Notes: generated by a model not told the origin, from the sequence alone. DNA of 25,590 bases from Candidatus Avipropionibacterium avicola (GCA_018715445.1 DVLP01000448.1:1-25590); one strand, 5' to 3'; shown: positions 6,438 to 14,360, counted from the stretch's first letter. Program-made: numbers and translations.

Positions 6438-8474
6438 TCAGCGCAGGAAGGCCGCGGCCACGCCGGCATCGACCGGCACGTGCAGGCCTGTCGTGTGGCT
6501 CAGGTCCGAGCTGCACAACACGAAGACCGCATTGGCGCAGTGCTCGGGCAGCACCTCCCGCTTCAGCAGGGTTCGTTGGGCGTAGTAGGCCCCCAGCTCC
6601 TCCTCCGGTACGCCGTAGACCGCGGCGCGCTTGGCCCCCCAGCCACCGGCGAAGATGCCCGAGCCCCGCACCACCCCGTCCGGGTTGACCCCGTTGACCT
6701 TGATCTGGTGCGGTCCGAGCTCGGCGGCCAGCAGGCGGACCTGGTGGGCCTGGTCGGCCTTGGTGGCGGAGTAGGCGATGTTGTTGGGCCCGGCGAAGAC
6801 CGAGTTCTTGCTGGAGATGTAGACGATGTCGCCGCCCATCTGCTGCTCGATCATGACCCGCGCGGCCTCCCGCGAGACCAGGAAGGATCCCTTGGCCATC
6901 ACATCGTGCTGCACGTCCCAGTCGGCGGCCGTGGTCTCCAACAAGGGCTTGCTCAGTGACAGCCCGGCGTTGTTGACGACCAGGTCGACGCCACCGAAGG
7001 CCAGCACGGCCTCGTCGAAGGCGGCCCGGACGGCGGCCTCGTCGGAGACGTCACAGGCCACGCCGATCGCGACATCGGGTCCACCGATCTCGGCCGCCGC
7101 GGCGCGGGCCTTCTCGGCCGACAGATCGGCGATGACCACGCAGGCGCCTTCATCGGCCAGTCGTTGGGCGGTGGCCCGTCCGATGCCCGAGGCGGCCCCG
7201 GTGACCAGCGCCACCCGGGTGGCGAGCTCCTTCGGTCGCGGCATCCGCTGCAGCTTCGCCTCCTCGAGGGCCCAGTACTCGATGCGGAACTTCTCCGACT
7301 CCTCGATCGGGGCGTAGCGGCTGATGCCCTCCGCACCGCGCATCACGTTGATCGCGTTGACGTAGAACTCCCCGGCGACCCGGGCGGTCTGCTTGTTCCG
7401 GCCGTAGGAGAACATGCCGACCCCGGGGACCAGGACGATCAGGGGGTCGGCGCCACGGATCGCCGGGCTGTCCGCGGTGGCGTGTCGCTCGTAGTAGGCC
7501 CGGTAGTCCTCGCGGTAGGCCTCGTGGAGCTCCGTGAGCCGGGCCCGGACCTTGTCCATCGAGGCGGTCGGGGGCAGGTCCAGCACCATCGGCTTGACCT
7601 TGGTGCGCAGGAAGTGGTCCGGGCAACTGGTGCCGAGCTCGGCCAGCCGTGGATGGTTGCGCGACGACAGGAAGTCCAGCACCACATCGGAGTCGGTGAA
7701 GTGGCCGACCATCGGGGCGTCGTGGGAGGCCAGGCCCCGCAGGATCGGGGCGAGCTCGGCGGCCCGGGCACGGCGCTCGGCCTTCGGCAGGGGTGCGAGT
7801 CGCTTCAACGAGGGGCCGAACGGATGCTTGCGGGACTTGGCCTCGATGTAGGCCTGCGCGGTGCGGATGATCCACAACGAGTTCGCCTGGCACTCGCGCG
7901 AGGTCTTGCCCCAGGCGGTGATGCCATGGCCGCCGAGGATGCATCCGATGGCCTGCGGGTTCTGCTCCTTGATCTCGGCGATGTCCAGGCCCAGTTGGAA
8001 TCCCGGGCGTCGCCACGGCACCCACACGACCTTGTCGCCGAAGATTGTCGGGGTCAGCGCCTGGCCGTCGACGGCGGTCGCGATCGCGATCCCCGAGTCC
8101 GGGTGGAGGTGGTCGACGTGGTCGGCCTCGACCAGGCCGTGCATCGCGGTGTCGATCGACGGTGCGGCGCCGCCCTTGCCGTGCAGGCAGTAGTCGAAGG
8201 CGGCGACCATCTCGTCCTCACGCTCGACGCCGGGATAGACGTCGACCAGGGAGCGCAGCCGATCGATCCTCAGCACCGCCAGGCCGGACTCGGTGAGCGT
8301 GCCGAGGTCTCCCCCGGATCCCTTCACCCACATCAGTTCGACGTCCTCGCCGGTCACCGGGTCGGTGTCGGTGCCCTTGGCGGAGGTGTTGCCGCCGGCG
8401 TAGTTGGTGTTGCGCGGGTCCGCGCCGAGCTTGTTGGACCGCTTGAGCAGTTGGTCCACGGTGGTGTGTGTCAT
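6438..8474 (-). CDS. Bifunctional rhamnulose-1-phosphate aldolase / L-lactaldehyde dehydrogenase
   Basis: The 678-residue protein is a natural fusion. The N-terminal part is a class II (zinc) aldolase: NYAGGNTSAKG near residue 24, MWVKGSGGDLG, the zinc histidines in DHLHPDSG (His122, His124), and GGHGITAWG (His183). The C-terminal part, from about residue 420, is a short-chain dehydrogenase: TGAASGIG (425-432), NNAG, Ser555, and Tyr568/Lys572 in YSATK. This matches the family known as RhaEW/YuxG, which cleaves L-rhamnulose-1-phosphate to dihydroxyacetone phosphate and L-lactaldehyde and oxidises the latter to L-lactate. ATG 8474 is preferred over an upstream TTG because GGGGAG lies seven bases upstream and the start follows the rhaI stop by two bases. 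Confidence 0.94.
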   Translation of the reverse strand: MTHTTVDQLLKRSNKLGADPRNTNYAGGNTSAKGTDTDPVTGEDVELMWVKGSGGDLGTLTESGLAVLRIDRLRSLVDVYPGVEREDEMVAAFDYCLHGKGGAAPSIDTAMHGLVEADHVDHLHPDSGIAIATAVDGQALTPTIFGDKVVWVPWRRPGFQLGLDIAEIKEQNPQAIGCILGGHGITAWGKTSRECQANSLWIIRTAQAYIEAKSRKHPFGPSLKRLAPLPKAERRARAAELAPILRGLASHDAPMVGHFTDSDVVLDFLSSRNHPRLAELGTSCPDHFLRTKVKPMVLDLPPTASMDKVRARLTELHEAYREDYRAYYERHATADSPAIRGADPLIVLVPGVGMFSYGRNKQTARVAGEFYVNAINVMRGAEGISRYAPIEESEKFRIEYWALEEAKLQRMPRPKELATRVALVTGAASGIGRATAQRLADEGACVVIADLSAEKARAAAAEIGGPDVAIGVACDVSDEAAVRAAFDEAVLAFGGVDLVVNNAGLSLSKPLLETTAADWDVQHDVMAKGSFLVSREAARVMIEQQMGGDIVYISSKNSVFAGPNNIAYSATKADQAHQVRLLAAELGPHQIKVNGVNPDGVVRGSGIFAGGWGAKRAAVYGVPEEELGAYYAQRTLLKREVLPEHCANAVFVLCSSDLSHTTGLHVPVDAGVAAAFLR

Positions 8475-8476
8475 GG

Positions 8477-9640
8477 TCAGGCTCCCCAACCCGCTTGCTG
8501 GCCGCCGACACGGTCGGCGCTGATCCGTTCCAGGTAGCCCGAGTCGGCGAAGGCCTTCATCGGGTCACCCGGCAGTCCTCGGTCCTGGCGCCACTGGGCC
8601 AGGTCGGCTCGTACGTCGGTGTGGTAGGCATCCATCAGGACCGCGTTGGCGCCGAGCACGTCGTTGGCCTGCTGGGCGTTGTGCAGGGCCTCCCGGTCGA
8701 CCAGCAGGGCCTTGGCGGTGGCCTCCTGGACGTTGAGCACTGAGCGGATCTGGCCGGGGACCTTGTCCTCGATGTTGTGGCACTGGTCCAACATGAACGC
8801 GACCGGCGACTGCGGACCGTAACCCCCGTTGGTGATCACCTCGTGCATGATCCGGAACAGCTGGAACGGATCGGCGGCACCGACGATCAGGTCGTCGTCG
8901 GCGTAGAAGCGGGAGTTGAAGTCGAAGGAACCGAGTTTGCCGAGCCGCAGCAGCTGCGCCACGATGAACTCGATGTTGGTGCCCGGTGCGTGGTGGCCGG
9001 TGTCGAGGCAGACCACGGCGCGCTCCCCGAGGGCACTGACCTGGGCGTACGCCGTCCCCCAGTCCGGCACATCGGTGTGGTAGAAGGCCGGCTCGAAGAA
9101 CTTGTACTCCAGCACCAGTCGCTGGTCGTCGGACAGTTCGGCGTAGATCGTGGCCAGCGACTCGGCCAGCCGGTCCTGGCGCGCGCCGATGTCAGCCTGG
9201 CCCGGATAGTTCGAGCCGTCGGCGAGCCAGATCTTCAGGTCGCGCGACCCGGTCGCGTTCATCACCTCGATGCAGGCGCGATGGTGGTCGATGGCCTTCT
9301 GGCGGACGGCCCGGTCATGGCTGCAGAGACTGCCGAACTTGTAGTCCTCGTCCTGGAAGGTGTTGGAGTTGATCGTGCCGAGGCCGACCCCGAGCTCGCC
9401 GGCGTACGACGCCAGTTGGGCGTAGTCGTCGACGGTGTCCCACGGGATGTGCAGGGCGACCGTCGGTGCCAGCCCGGTGTGGGCATGGACCTGGGCGGCG
9501 TCGGCGATCTTTTCGTACGGGTCACGCGGGGTGCCCGGCGTGCTGAAGACCCGGAACCGGGTCCCCGAGTTGCCGAACGCCCACGACGGCAGCTCGATCG
9601 CCTGGTGCTCGAGCTGGTCAGCGATCTGGTTGAACTCCAT
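8477..9640 (-). CDS. rhaI: L-rhamnose isomerase
   Basis: The 387-residue TIM-barrel isomerase converts L-rhamnose to L-rhamnulose and opens the operon. It belongs to the RhaI (Pseudomonas stutzeri-like) type. Likely metal ligands by comparison with that enzyme are Glu178 (LEYKFFEP), Asp213 and His216 (CLDTGHHAPG), Asp248 and Asp250 (YADDDL), and Asp285 (FMLDQCHN). The position equivalent to the structural-metal His281 is Asp240 here, by my unaided alignment. The start ATG at 9640 gives the expected MEFNQIADQLEHQ opening and has CTCCTTT (AAAGGAG on the coding strand) twelve bases upstream, a slightly long spacing. Control is suggested by the LacI-type palindrome just upstream. Confidence 0.94.
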   Translation of the reverse strand: MEFNQIADQLEHQAIELPSWAFGNSGTRFRVFSTPGTPRDPYEKIADAAQVHAHTGLAPTVALHIPWDTVDDYAQLASYAGELGVGLGTINSNTFQDEDYKFGSLCSHDRAVRQKAIDHHRACIEVMNATGSRDLKIWLADGSNYPGQADIGARQDRLAESLATIYAELSDDQRLVLEYKFFEPAFYHTDVPDWGTAYAQVSALGERAVVCLDTGHHAPGTNIEFIVAQLLRLGKLGSFDFNSRFYADDDLIVGAADPFQLFRIMHEVITNGGYGPQSPVAFMLDQCHNIEDKVPGQIRSVLNVQEATAKALLVDREALHNAQQANDVLGANAVLMDAYHTDVRADLAQWRQDRGLPGDPMKAFADSGYLERISADRVGGQQAGWGA

Positions 9641-9642
9641 GG

Positions 9643-9678
9643 CTATCGCCCACTCCTTTGTTGAAACGTTGCAACCAT
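9643..9678 (-). CDS. Possible 11-residue leaderless leader peptide upstream of rhaI
   Basis: An ATG at 9678 lies exactly seven bases after a TAGACT -10 hexamer and opens a short frame, MVATFQQRSGR, closed by a TAG at 9643-9645. Only two bases separate that stop from the rhaI ATG. If transcription starts at this ATG, the short frame would be translated without a leader, and its termination could feed ribosomes to rhaI. The frame spans the LacI-type operator and the rhaI Shine-Dalgarno. A frame this short has no coding signature, so this is a prediction from arrangement only. Confidence 0.3.
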   Translation of the reverse strand: MVATFQQRSGR

Positions 9679-9691
9679 GTTGGGGAGTCTA
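9660..9691 (-). promoter_or_regulatory. rha operon promoter and LacI-type operator
   Basis: The + strand sequence GTTGAAACGTTGCAAC (9660-9675) is a 16-base near-palindrome with one mismatched pair of positions and a central CG, as in operators of LacI-family sugar regulators. Upstream on the minus strand is a -10-like TAGACT (9691-9686). A start near 9679 would put the operator at the first transcribed bases, so a bound repressor would block RNA polymerase. No obvious -35 is present and no LacI gene is in the window. Confidence 0.6.
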
Positions 9692-9703
9692 CCGCCGACG
9701 ACG

Positions 9704-9742
9704 GACCTGCGCCACCGTCGGCGGGCGGCGGCGGCGCAGGTC
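9704..9742 (-). terminator. Hairpin after the acyl-CoA synthetase gene
   Basis: GACCTGCGCC (9704-9713) and GGCGCAGGTC (9733-9742) form a perfect 10-bp stem with a 19-base loop, starting ten bases after the fadD-type stop. There is no U-tract, as is common in actinobacterial terminators. A second inverted pair, 9692-9700 with 9716-9724, would compete with this stem. Confidence 0.5.
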
Positions 9743-9751
9743 GGCCGCGGG

Positions 9752-11593
9752 TCAGTCGTTCTCGTCCTGGTACATCGAGTCCAGGATCGCCTGGTTGCGC
9801 GCGATCACGGTGCGCCGGCGCACCTTCATCGACGGGGTCACCTCGCCCTCGTCGACGCTGAGGTCGCTGTCGAGGATCGTGAACCGCTTGATGGTCTCCC
9901 AGCGCTCCAACTGGGCGTTGCCGGCCTGGATGTGCTCGTCGATCATCGCCCGCACCTTCTCGTGCTGGGTGAGGTCGGCGTAGGACAGGTGCCCCAGCTC
10001 GTTGGCCTCGGCCCATCCCTGGATGGCCTCGGCGTCGAGGGTGAGCAGCGCGACGATGTACTTGTGGTGCTCGCCGGCGATGATCACCTCCGAGAGGTAC
10101 GGGCTGGCGGCCTTCATCACTCCGGTGACCTTCTGCGGCGCGACGTACTTGCCACCCGAGGTCTTGATCAGGTCCTTCTTGCGATCGGTGATCCGCAGGT
10201 AGTTGTCGGCGTCGAGCTGTCCGATGTCGCCGGTGTGGAACCACCCGTCCTCCAACACCTCGGCCGTGGCGTCGGGTTGGTTGTGGTAGCCCTCCATGAC
10301 CGCTCGGCCCTTGACCAGGATCTCGCCGTCGTCGGCGATCCTGACCTGGGTGCCCGGCAGCGGCGGGCCGACCGTACCGAACTTGGTGCGACCGTCGGGC
10401 AGGTTGACGAAGATGGCCGCACTGGACTCGGTCAGGCCGTAGCCCTCCAGGATCAGCAGGCCCGCGGAGAAGAACCACTCCTGGACCTCACGGGCCAGGG
10501 CCGCCGAGCCCGAGATGAAGAACCGGACCCGTCCACCCATGGTCTCCTCCAACTTGGAGAAGACCAGCTTGCGGGCGATGCCGTACTTCACCTTGTCGAG
10601 ACCGGTGAGGGGCTTGTTCGCCAGTCGCGGCTCGATGGTGGAGCGACCGACCTGGAAGGCCCAGTCGAAGATCTTGGCCGCGATCGCGCTCTTCTCGCGC
10701 ATCATCACCTTGGCGCGGACCTTCTCGAAGATCCGTGGTGCGCCGGCCATGAAGGTCGGCTTGACCTCGCCGAGTCCGTCGACGATCTTGTCGATCCGAC
10801 CGTCGACCGCACTGGCGAAGCCGATCTTCATCTGGATCGCCAGCAGCGCCTTGCCGAAGACGTGCGACAGCGGCAACCACAGGTACTGCAGGTCATCGGG
10901 GCTGAGGATGTCGACCTCGGCGACCGAGTCGCCCTCGTACAACCAGCAGTCGTGGACCAACCGGACGCCCTTGGGCCGACCGGTGGTGCCGGAGGTGTAG
11001 ATCAGGGTGGCGAGCTTGTCGGGGGTGATCTCGGACAGGATCTGCTCGATCCCGTCCGGGTGCTCGGACAACCACGAGCGCCCCTTCTCCTTCAGTTGCT
11101 CCCATGTGATCACCCGCTCGTCACCCGACATCGACTCCGGCAGCTCCCCCTCCATCAGGACGATGGTGCCCAGGTGGGGCAGCTCGGCCGCCCGGTCCAG
11201 CACCTTCTCGACCTGGCCGACGTCCTCGGCGAAGAGCACCCGCGACTCGGAGTCGGACAGGATGTAGCCGACATCCTCGGGCTTGGTGGTCGGGTAGACC
11301 GTCGTGGTCGCGGCGCCGGCACACATCACGCCCAGGTCGGCCAGCACCCATTCGATCCGGGTGTTGCTGGCGATGGCGACGCGATGCTCCGGCTCCACGC
11401 CGAGCGCGACCAGACCGGCCGCCAGCTCGAAGGTGACATCCTTGGTCTGCAACCAGCTCAGCGATGCCCAACGGTCGCCGTCGGGATGACGGAAGGCCTC
11501 CCGATGCGGTGCGACGGTGGCCTGGTGCAACAGCCGTCCCCCAAAGGACATGCCATCGGCTCGTTCACCACCGGCATCTGCAGTGTCAGTCAT
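9752..11593 (-). CDS. Long-chain fatty acid-CoA ligase (AMP-forming)
   Basis: The 613-residue adenylate-forming enzyme activates fatty acids to acyl-CoA through an acyl-AMP intermediate, at the inner face of the membrane or in the cytosol. Motifs in order are the AMP-binding loop LIYTSGTTGRPKGV (197-210), LPLSHVFG, GYGLTESSAA, the ATP-binding GWFHTGDIG with the following ITDRKKDLIKTSGGKYVAP hinge and C-terminal lysine region. The length and the RKKDLIKTSGGKYVAP form match FadD15-type long-chain synthetases. ATG 11593 has an excellent GAGGAGG six bases upstream. The gene lies 62 bases after the thiolase on the same strand, with its own -10-like TAGACT in that gap. It ends at a hairpin. Chain-length preference cannot be read. 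Confidence 0.93.
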   Translation of the reverse strand: MTDTADAGGERADGMSFGGRLLHQATVAPHREAFRHPDGDRWASLSWLQTKDVTFELAAGLVALGVEPEHRVAIASNTRIEWVLADLGVMCAGAATTTVYPTTKPEDVGYILSDSESRVLFAEDVGQVEKVLDRAAELPHLGTIVLMEGELPESMSGDERVITWEQLKEKGRSWLSEHPDGIEQILSEITPDKLATLIYTSGTTGRPKGVRLVHDCWLYEGDSVAEVDILSPDDLQYLWLPLSHVFGKALLAIQMKIGFASAVDGRIDKIVDGLGEVKPTFMAGAPRIFEKVRAKVMMREKSAIAAKIFDWAFQVGRSTIEPRLANKPLTGLDKVKYGIARKLVFSKLEETMGGRVRFFISGSAALAREVQEWFFSAGLLILEGYGLTESSAAIFVNLPDGRTKFGTVGPPLPGTQVRIADDGEILVKGRAVMEGYHNQPDATAEVLEDGWFHTGDIGQLDADNYLRITDRKKDLIKTSGGKYVAPQKVTGVMKAASPYLSEVIIAGEHHKYIVALLTLDAEAIQGWAEANELGHLSYADLTQHEKVRAMIDEHIQAGNAQLERWETIKRFTILDSDLSVDEGEVTPSMKVRRRTVIARNQAILDSMYQDEND

Positions 11594-11624
11594 CGGGCCC
11601 TCCTCGGCATCGTGATTGGGCTGG

Positions 11625-11630
11625 AGTCTA
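11625..11630 (-). promoter_or_regulatory. -10-like element before the acyl-CoA synthetase gene
   Basis: TAGACT on the minus strand, followed by CC as in the rhaI and thioesterase promoters, lies 31 bases upstream of the ATG. It would leave a leader of about 25 bases that contains the GAGGAGG ribosome site. It suggests that this gene can be transcribed independently of the thiolase. Confidence 0.4.
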
Positions 11631-11655
11631 TGTCACGCGCCCAGCCGAATCGCAG

Positions 11656-12876
11656 TCAGGACAACCGTTGCAGGATGATGGCCATCCCCTGGCCCCCACC
11701 GACGCACATGGTCTCCAGGCCGAACTCCACGTCGCGACGACGCATCGCGGTGAGCAGGGTCGTCATGATGCGGGCCCCCGTGGCCCCGAAGGGATGGCCC
11801 AGGGCGATCGCGCCACCGTGCACGTTCAACCGATCAGGGTCGATGCCGAGCTCGCGGGCCGAGGCGATCACCTGGACAGCGAAGGCCTCGTTGATCTCGA
11901 CCAGGTCGATGTCGCCGATCGTCAGCCCGGCCCGCTCCAGGGCCAGTCGGGAGGAGGCGACCGGGCCCATCCCCATCAACTCCGGACTCAGCGCCGATGC
12001 GGCGGTCGCCACGATCCTGGCCAACGGGGTCAGCCCGAGCTCAGCGGCCCGGGTGTCGGACATGATGACCACTGCGGCCGCGCCGTCGTTGAGGGGACAG
12101 CAGTTCGCCGCGGTCACCACGCCGTCGGCGCGGAAGACCGGGTCGAGCCCGCTGATTGAGTCGAGGGTGACACCGGAGCGTGGTCCGTCGTCGGTGGACA
12201 CGGTCCCGGCCGGGGTCCGGACCGGGCTGATCTCCTCGGCGAAGACGCCGGCCGCGATCGCGGCCTCGGCACGGTTCTGCGAGAGCACCGCCCACTGGTC
12301 GCACTCAGCACGGCTGATCCCGTACGCGGTCGCCACGTTCTCGGCGGTCTGGCCCATCGGGATGTAGATGTCGGGCAGGGCACCGTCGTCGCGGGGGTCG
12401 TGCCAGGTCTCATTGGTCTCGCCCTGTCGGGCGGTCCGCCGGGCGGCCTCGGCGAAGATCGGGTTCTGCACCTCGACCGGGTCGACCCCGGCCGAGCCGA
12501 AGCTGCGATAGCGCGAGACGCACTCGACCCCGGCCGAGACGAAGGCATCGCCCTCACCGGCCCGGATCGCGTGGTGGGCCATCCGGGCGGTCTGCACGCT
12601 GGACGCACAGAAGCGGTTGACGGTGGTGGCCGGGACGGCGTCGAGACCGAGCTGGACCGCCACCCGCCGCGCCAGGTTGCCGCCGTGCTCGTCATGGGGC
12701 TCGGCACAGCCCAGGTGGAGGTCGTCCAGGGTGGCCGGATCGAGGGCGGGGACCTGGTCGAGCGCGGCCTTGATCGTCATCGCGGCCAGGTCGTCGGGAC
12801 GGACGTCGACCAGGGAACCCTTGCGGGCGCGGCCGATCGGGCTACGGGTGGCCGCGACGATGACCGCCTCAGCCAT
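11656..12876 (-). CDS. Thiolase (acetyl-CoA acyltransferase/acetyltransferase)
   Basis: This is a 406-residue thiolase with a complete active site: nucleophile Cys90 in VNRFCASSVQT, NEAF (329-332), His361 in GGAIALGHPFGATGAR, and Cys391 in CVGGGQGMAI. It either cleaves 3-ketoacyl-CoA (beta-oxidation) or condenses acetyl-CoA. The neighbouring acyl-CoA synthetase favours a lipid role, but sequence alone does not separate the two. The start is ATG 12876, which gives MAEAVIVAATRSPIG. The frame stays open far upstream but only inside the reductase gene. The first bases overlap the end of the aldo/keto reductase gene by eight, and a GAGGAG lies ten bases before the ATG, so the two are co-translated. 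Confidence 0.93.
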   Translation of the reverse strand: MAEAVIVAATRSPIGRARKGSLVDVRPDDLAAMTIKAALDQVPALDPATLDDLHLGCAEPHDEHGGNLARRVAVQLGLDAVPATTVNRFCASSVQTARMAHHAIRAGEGDAFVSAGVECVSRYRSFGSAGVDPVEVQNPIFAEAARRTARQGETNETWHDPRDDGALPDIYIPMGQTAENVATAYGISRAECDQWAVLSQNRAEAAIAAGVFAEEISPVRTPAGTVSTDDGPRSGVTLDSISGLDPVFRADGVVTAANCCPLNDGAAAVVIMSDTRAAELGLTPLARIVATAASALSPELMGMGPVASSRLALERAGLTIGDIDLVEINEAFAVQVIASARELGIDPDRLNVHGGAIALGHPFGATGARIMTTLLTAMRRRDVEFGLETMCVGGGQGMAIILQRLS

Positions 12877-13732
12877 GGGAGCCGATCTCCTCGTAGGCCT
12901 GGTCGTCGAGCTCGACCGCTGCGGCGCCGATGTTCTCCTCGAGGTGGGCGATGGAGCCGGTGCCCGGGATCGGCAGCATGACGGGCGAGCGACGCAGCAA
13001 CCAGGCCAGCGCGATCTGGGAGGAAGTGGCCCCGATCCGTTCGGCTGCCCGGGCGACCGGGCCACCGGGTGCGGCCAACTGTCCCGCCGAGATCGGCGCC
13101 CACGGGATGAAGCCGATGCCCTGGTCCTGGCAGTACTCCAGGACCTCCTCGGACTTGCGATCGGTCAGGTTGTAGCGGTTCTGCACGGTGGCCACGGTGA
13201 AGTACCGACTGGCCTGCTCGATCTCGGCGACCGAGACCTCCGAGAGTCCCAGCGCGGTGACCTTGGCCTCGGACTGGAAGGCCGCCAGCGTCTCGAACTG
13301 CTGCTCCACCGGTGTCTCGGCGTCGATCCGGTGCAGCTGCAGCAGGTCGATCCGCTCCACCCGCAACCGGCGCAGGATCAGCTCGACCGCCTGACGCAGG
13401 TAGGCGGGCCGACCGACCTGGTGCCACTGGTCGGGACCGGTCCGGACATTGCCGATCTTGGTCGCGATCCGCACCGTGCCGTACGGATGGAGCGCCTCAG
13501 CGAGGATCTCCTCGCTGACGTTCGGGCCGTAGGCATCGGCGGTGTCGATGAAGTCGACGCCGAGCTCGACGGCCCGGCGCACCACCTGACGGGCCTGCTC
13601 GCGGTCGGCGGGCTCACCCCAGATCCCCGGGCCGGTGATGCGCATGGCACCGAAGCCCAGTCGGTGGACGGGTCCGAGACCCTTGATCTCGAAGGTGCCA
13701 CTGAGGCTGGCGTCCAGGACGGATTCAGTCAT
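12869..13732 (-). CDS. Aldo/keto reductase
   Basis: The 287-residue NADP(H)-dependent TIM-barrel oxidoreductase reduces carbonyl compounds in the cytosol; the substrate is unknown. The catalytic tetrad is visible: Asp63 and Tyr68 (FIDTADAYG), Lys92 (IATKIG) and His134 (LLQLHRID). The C-terminal cofactor-binding segment reads PIPGTGSIAHLEEN. It opens a minus-strand run with the thiolase, which it overlaps by eight bases, so co-expression is likely. The ATG at 13732 has no Shine-Dalgarno, but TAAGTT lies exactly six bases upstream, predicting a leaderless transcript. The assignment to a particular subgroup is uncertain. Confidence 0.93.
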   Translation of the reverse strand: MTESVLDASLSGTFEIKGLGPVHRLGFGAMRITGPGIWGEPADREQARQVVRRAVELGVDFIDTADAYGPNVSEEILAEALHPYGTVRIATKIGNVRTGPDQWHQVGRPAYLRQAVELILRRLRVERIDLLQLHRIDAETPVEQQFETLAAFQSEAKVTALGLSEVSVAEIEQASRYFTVATVQNRYNLTDRKSEEVLEYCQDQGIGFIPWAPISAGQLAAPGGPVARAAERIGATSSQIALAWLLRRSPVMLPIPGTGSIAHLEENIGAAAVELDDQAYEEIGSHG

Positions 13733-13744
13733 GGCACCAACTTA
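13733..13744 (-). promoter_or_regulatory. Leaderless-type -10 element before the aldo/keto reductase gene
   Basis: TAAGTT (13744-13739, minus strand) plus six bases leads directly to the ATG at 13732. There is no ribosome site. The element sits next to the yceI terminator hairpin. Confidence 0.5.
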
Positions 13745-13760
13745 CGCCGCTGGCGGTGGA

Positions 13761-13796
13761 CCTGCGCCGCTGGTGACGGGCACGCAGCGGCGCAGG
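13761..13796 (-). terminator. Hairpin after yceI
   Basis: CCTGCGCCGCTG (13761-13772) and CAGCGGCGCAGG (13785-13796) form a perfect 12-bp stem with a 12-base loop, about 30 bases after the yceI stop. No U-tract follows. The left arm begins with the same GGACCTGCGCC 11-mer as the hairpin after the acyl-CoA synthetase gene. Confidence 0.55.
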
Positions 13797-13826
13797 CGGG
13801 ATCCGTGGCGCCATCAGGAGTGGTGA

Positions 13827-14360
13827 TCAGGGCTTGGCGGCCTCGATGGTCAGGGTGATGTCGATCTTGTCGCCGAGCAGCAGCTTGCCGCCCTCGAGCG
13901 GGATGTTGAAGTCGACGCCGAAGTCGGACTTCTTGATCGACACCGTGGCCTCGGCACCCAGCCGGGTGACACCGTAGGCGTCGACGTCGACCCCGAGGAA
14001 CTCGGCGTCGAGGACGACGGGCTTGGTGACCCCGTTGATGGTGAGGTCGCCGGCGATCTGGTAGTCGCCGTCGGCGCCGGTGACACCGGTGCTCGCGAAG
14101 GTCATGGTGGGGTTGGCCTCGGCATTGAAGATCTCGGTGGAGCGCAGGTGGCCGTCGCGCTGCTCGTTGCGGGTGTTGACCGAGGCCATCTGCACGGTGG
14201 CGGTGACCGAGGCCTGGGTGAGGTCGTCACCGGTGGTGGTGATCTCGCCGGCGAAGTCGTCGAAGGTGCCGCGCACCTTGCTCATCAGGTGACGCACGGT
14301 GAAGGCGACCTCGGAGTGCGAGGCGTCGATGGCCCAGGTGGTGGCGGGGACGGTGCTCAT
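13827..14360 (-). CDS. YceI family protein
   Basis: This is a 177-residue lipocalin-like beta-barrel protein of the YceI family, which binds isoprenoid or other lipophilic chains. Family markers are the opening W-x-IDASHSEVAFTVRHLMSKVRG, the middle segment NAEANPTMTFAST and the closing DFNIPLEGGKLLLGDKIDITL. There is no signal peptide, so it is probably cytosolic, unlike E. coli YceI. It has a good ribosome site (GAGGAGA, five bases before ATG 14360). It is divergent from a marR gene, and the shared 91-base gap holds two matching inverted repeats, one of them just downstream of its likely start point. It is therefore probably repressed by that MarR protein. It ends before a 12-bp hairpin. Confidence 0.93.
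   Translation of the reverse strand: MSTVPATTWAIDASHSEVAFTVRHLMSKVRGTFDDFAGEITTTGDDLTQASVTATVQMASVNTRNEQRDGHLRSTEIFNAEANPTMTFASTGVTGADGDYQIAGDLTINGVTKPVVLDAEFLGVDVDAYGVTRLGAEATVSIKKSDFGVDFNIPLEGGKLLLGDKIDITLTIEAAKP

Noticed and set aside
9677..12367. Long plus-strand open frame (about 896 codons) opposite the acyl-CoA synthetase and thiolase genes
   Set aside because: Both minus-strand genes under it have complete active sites, and the plus-strand translation has no recognisable motif.
12877..13065. Longer thiolase start reaching into the aldo/keto reductase gene
   Set aside because: The added residues are out-of-frame reductase sequence. ATG 12876 gives the family's normal N-terminus and has a ribosome site.
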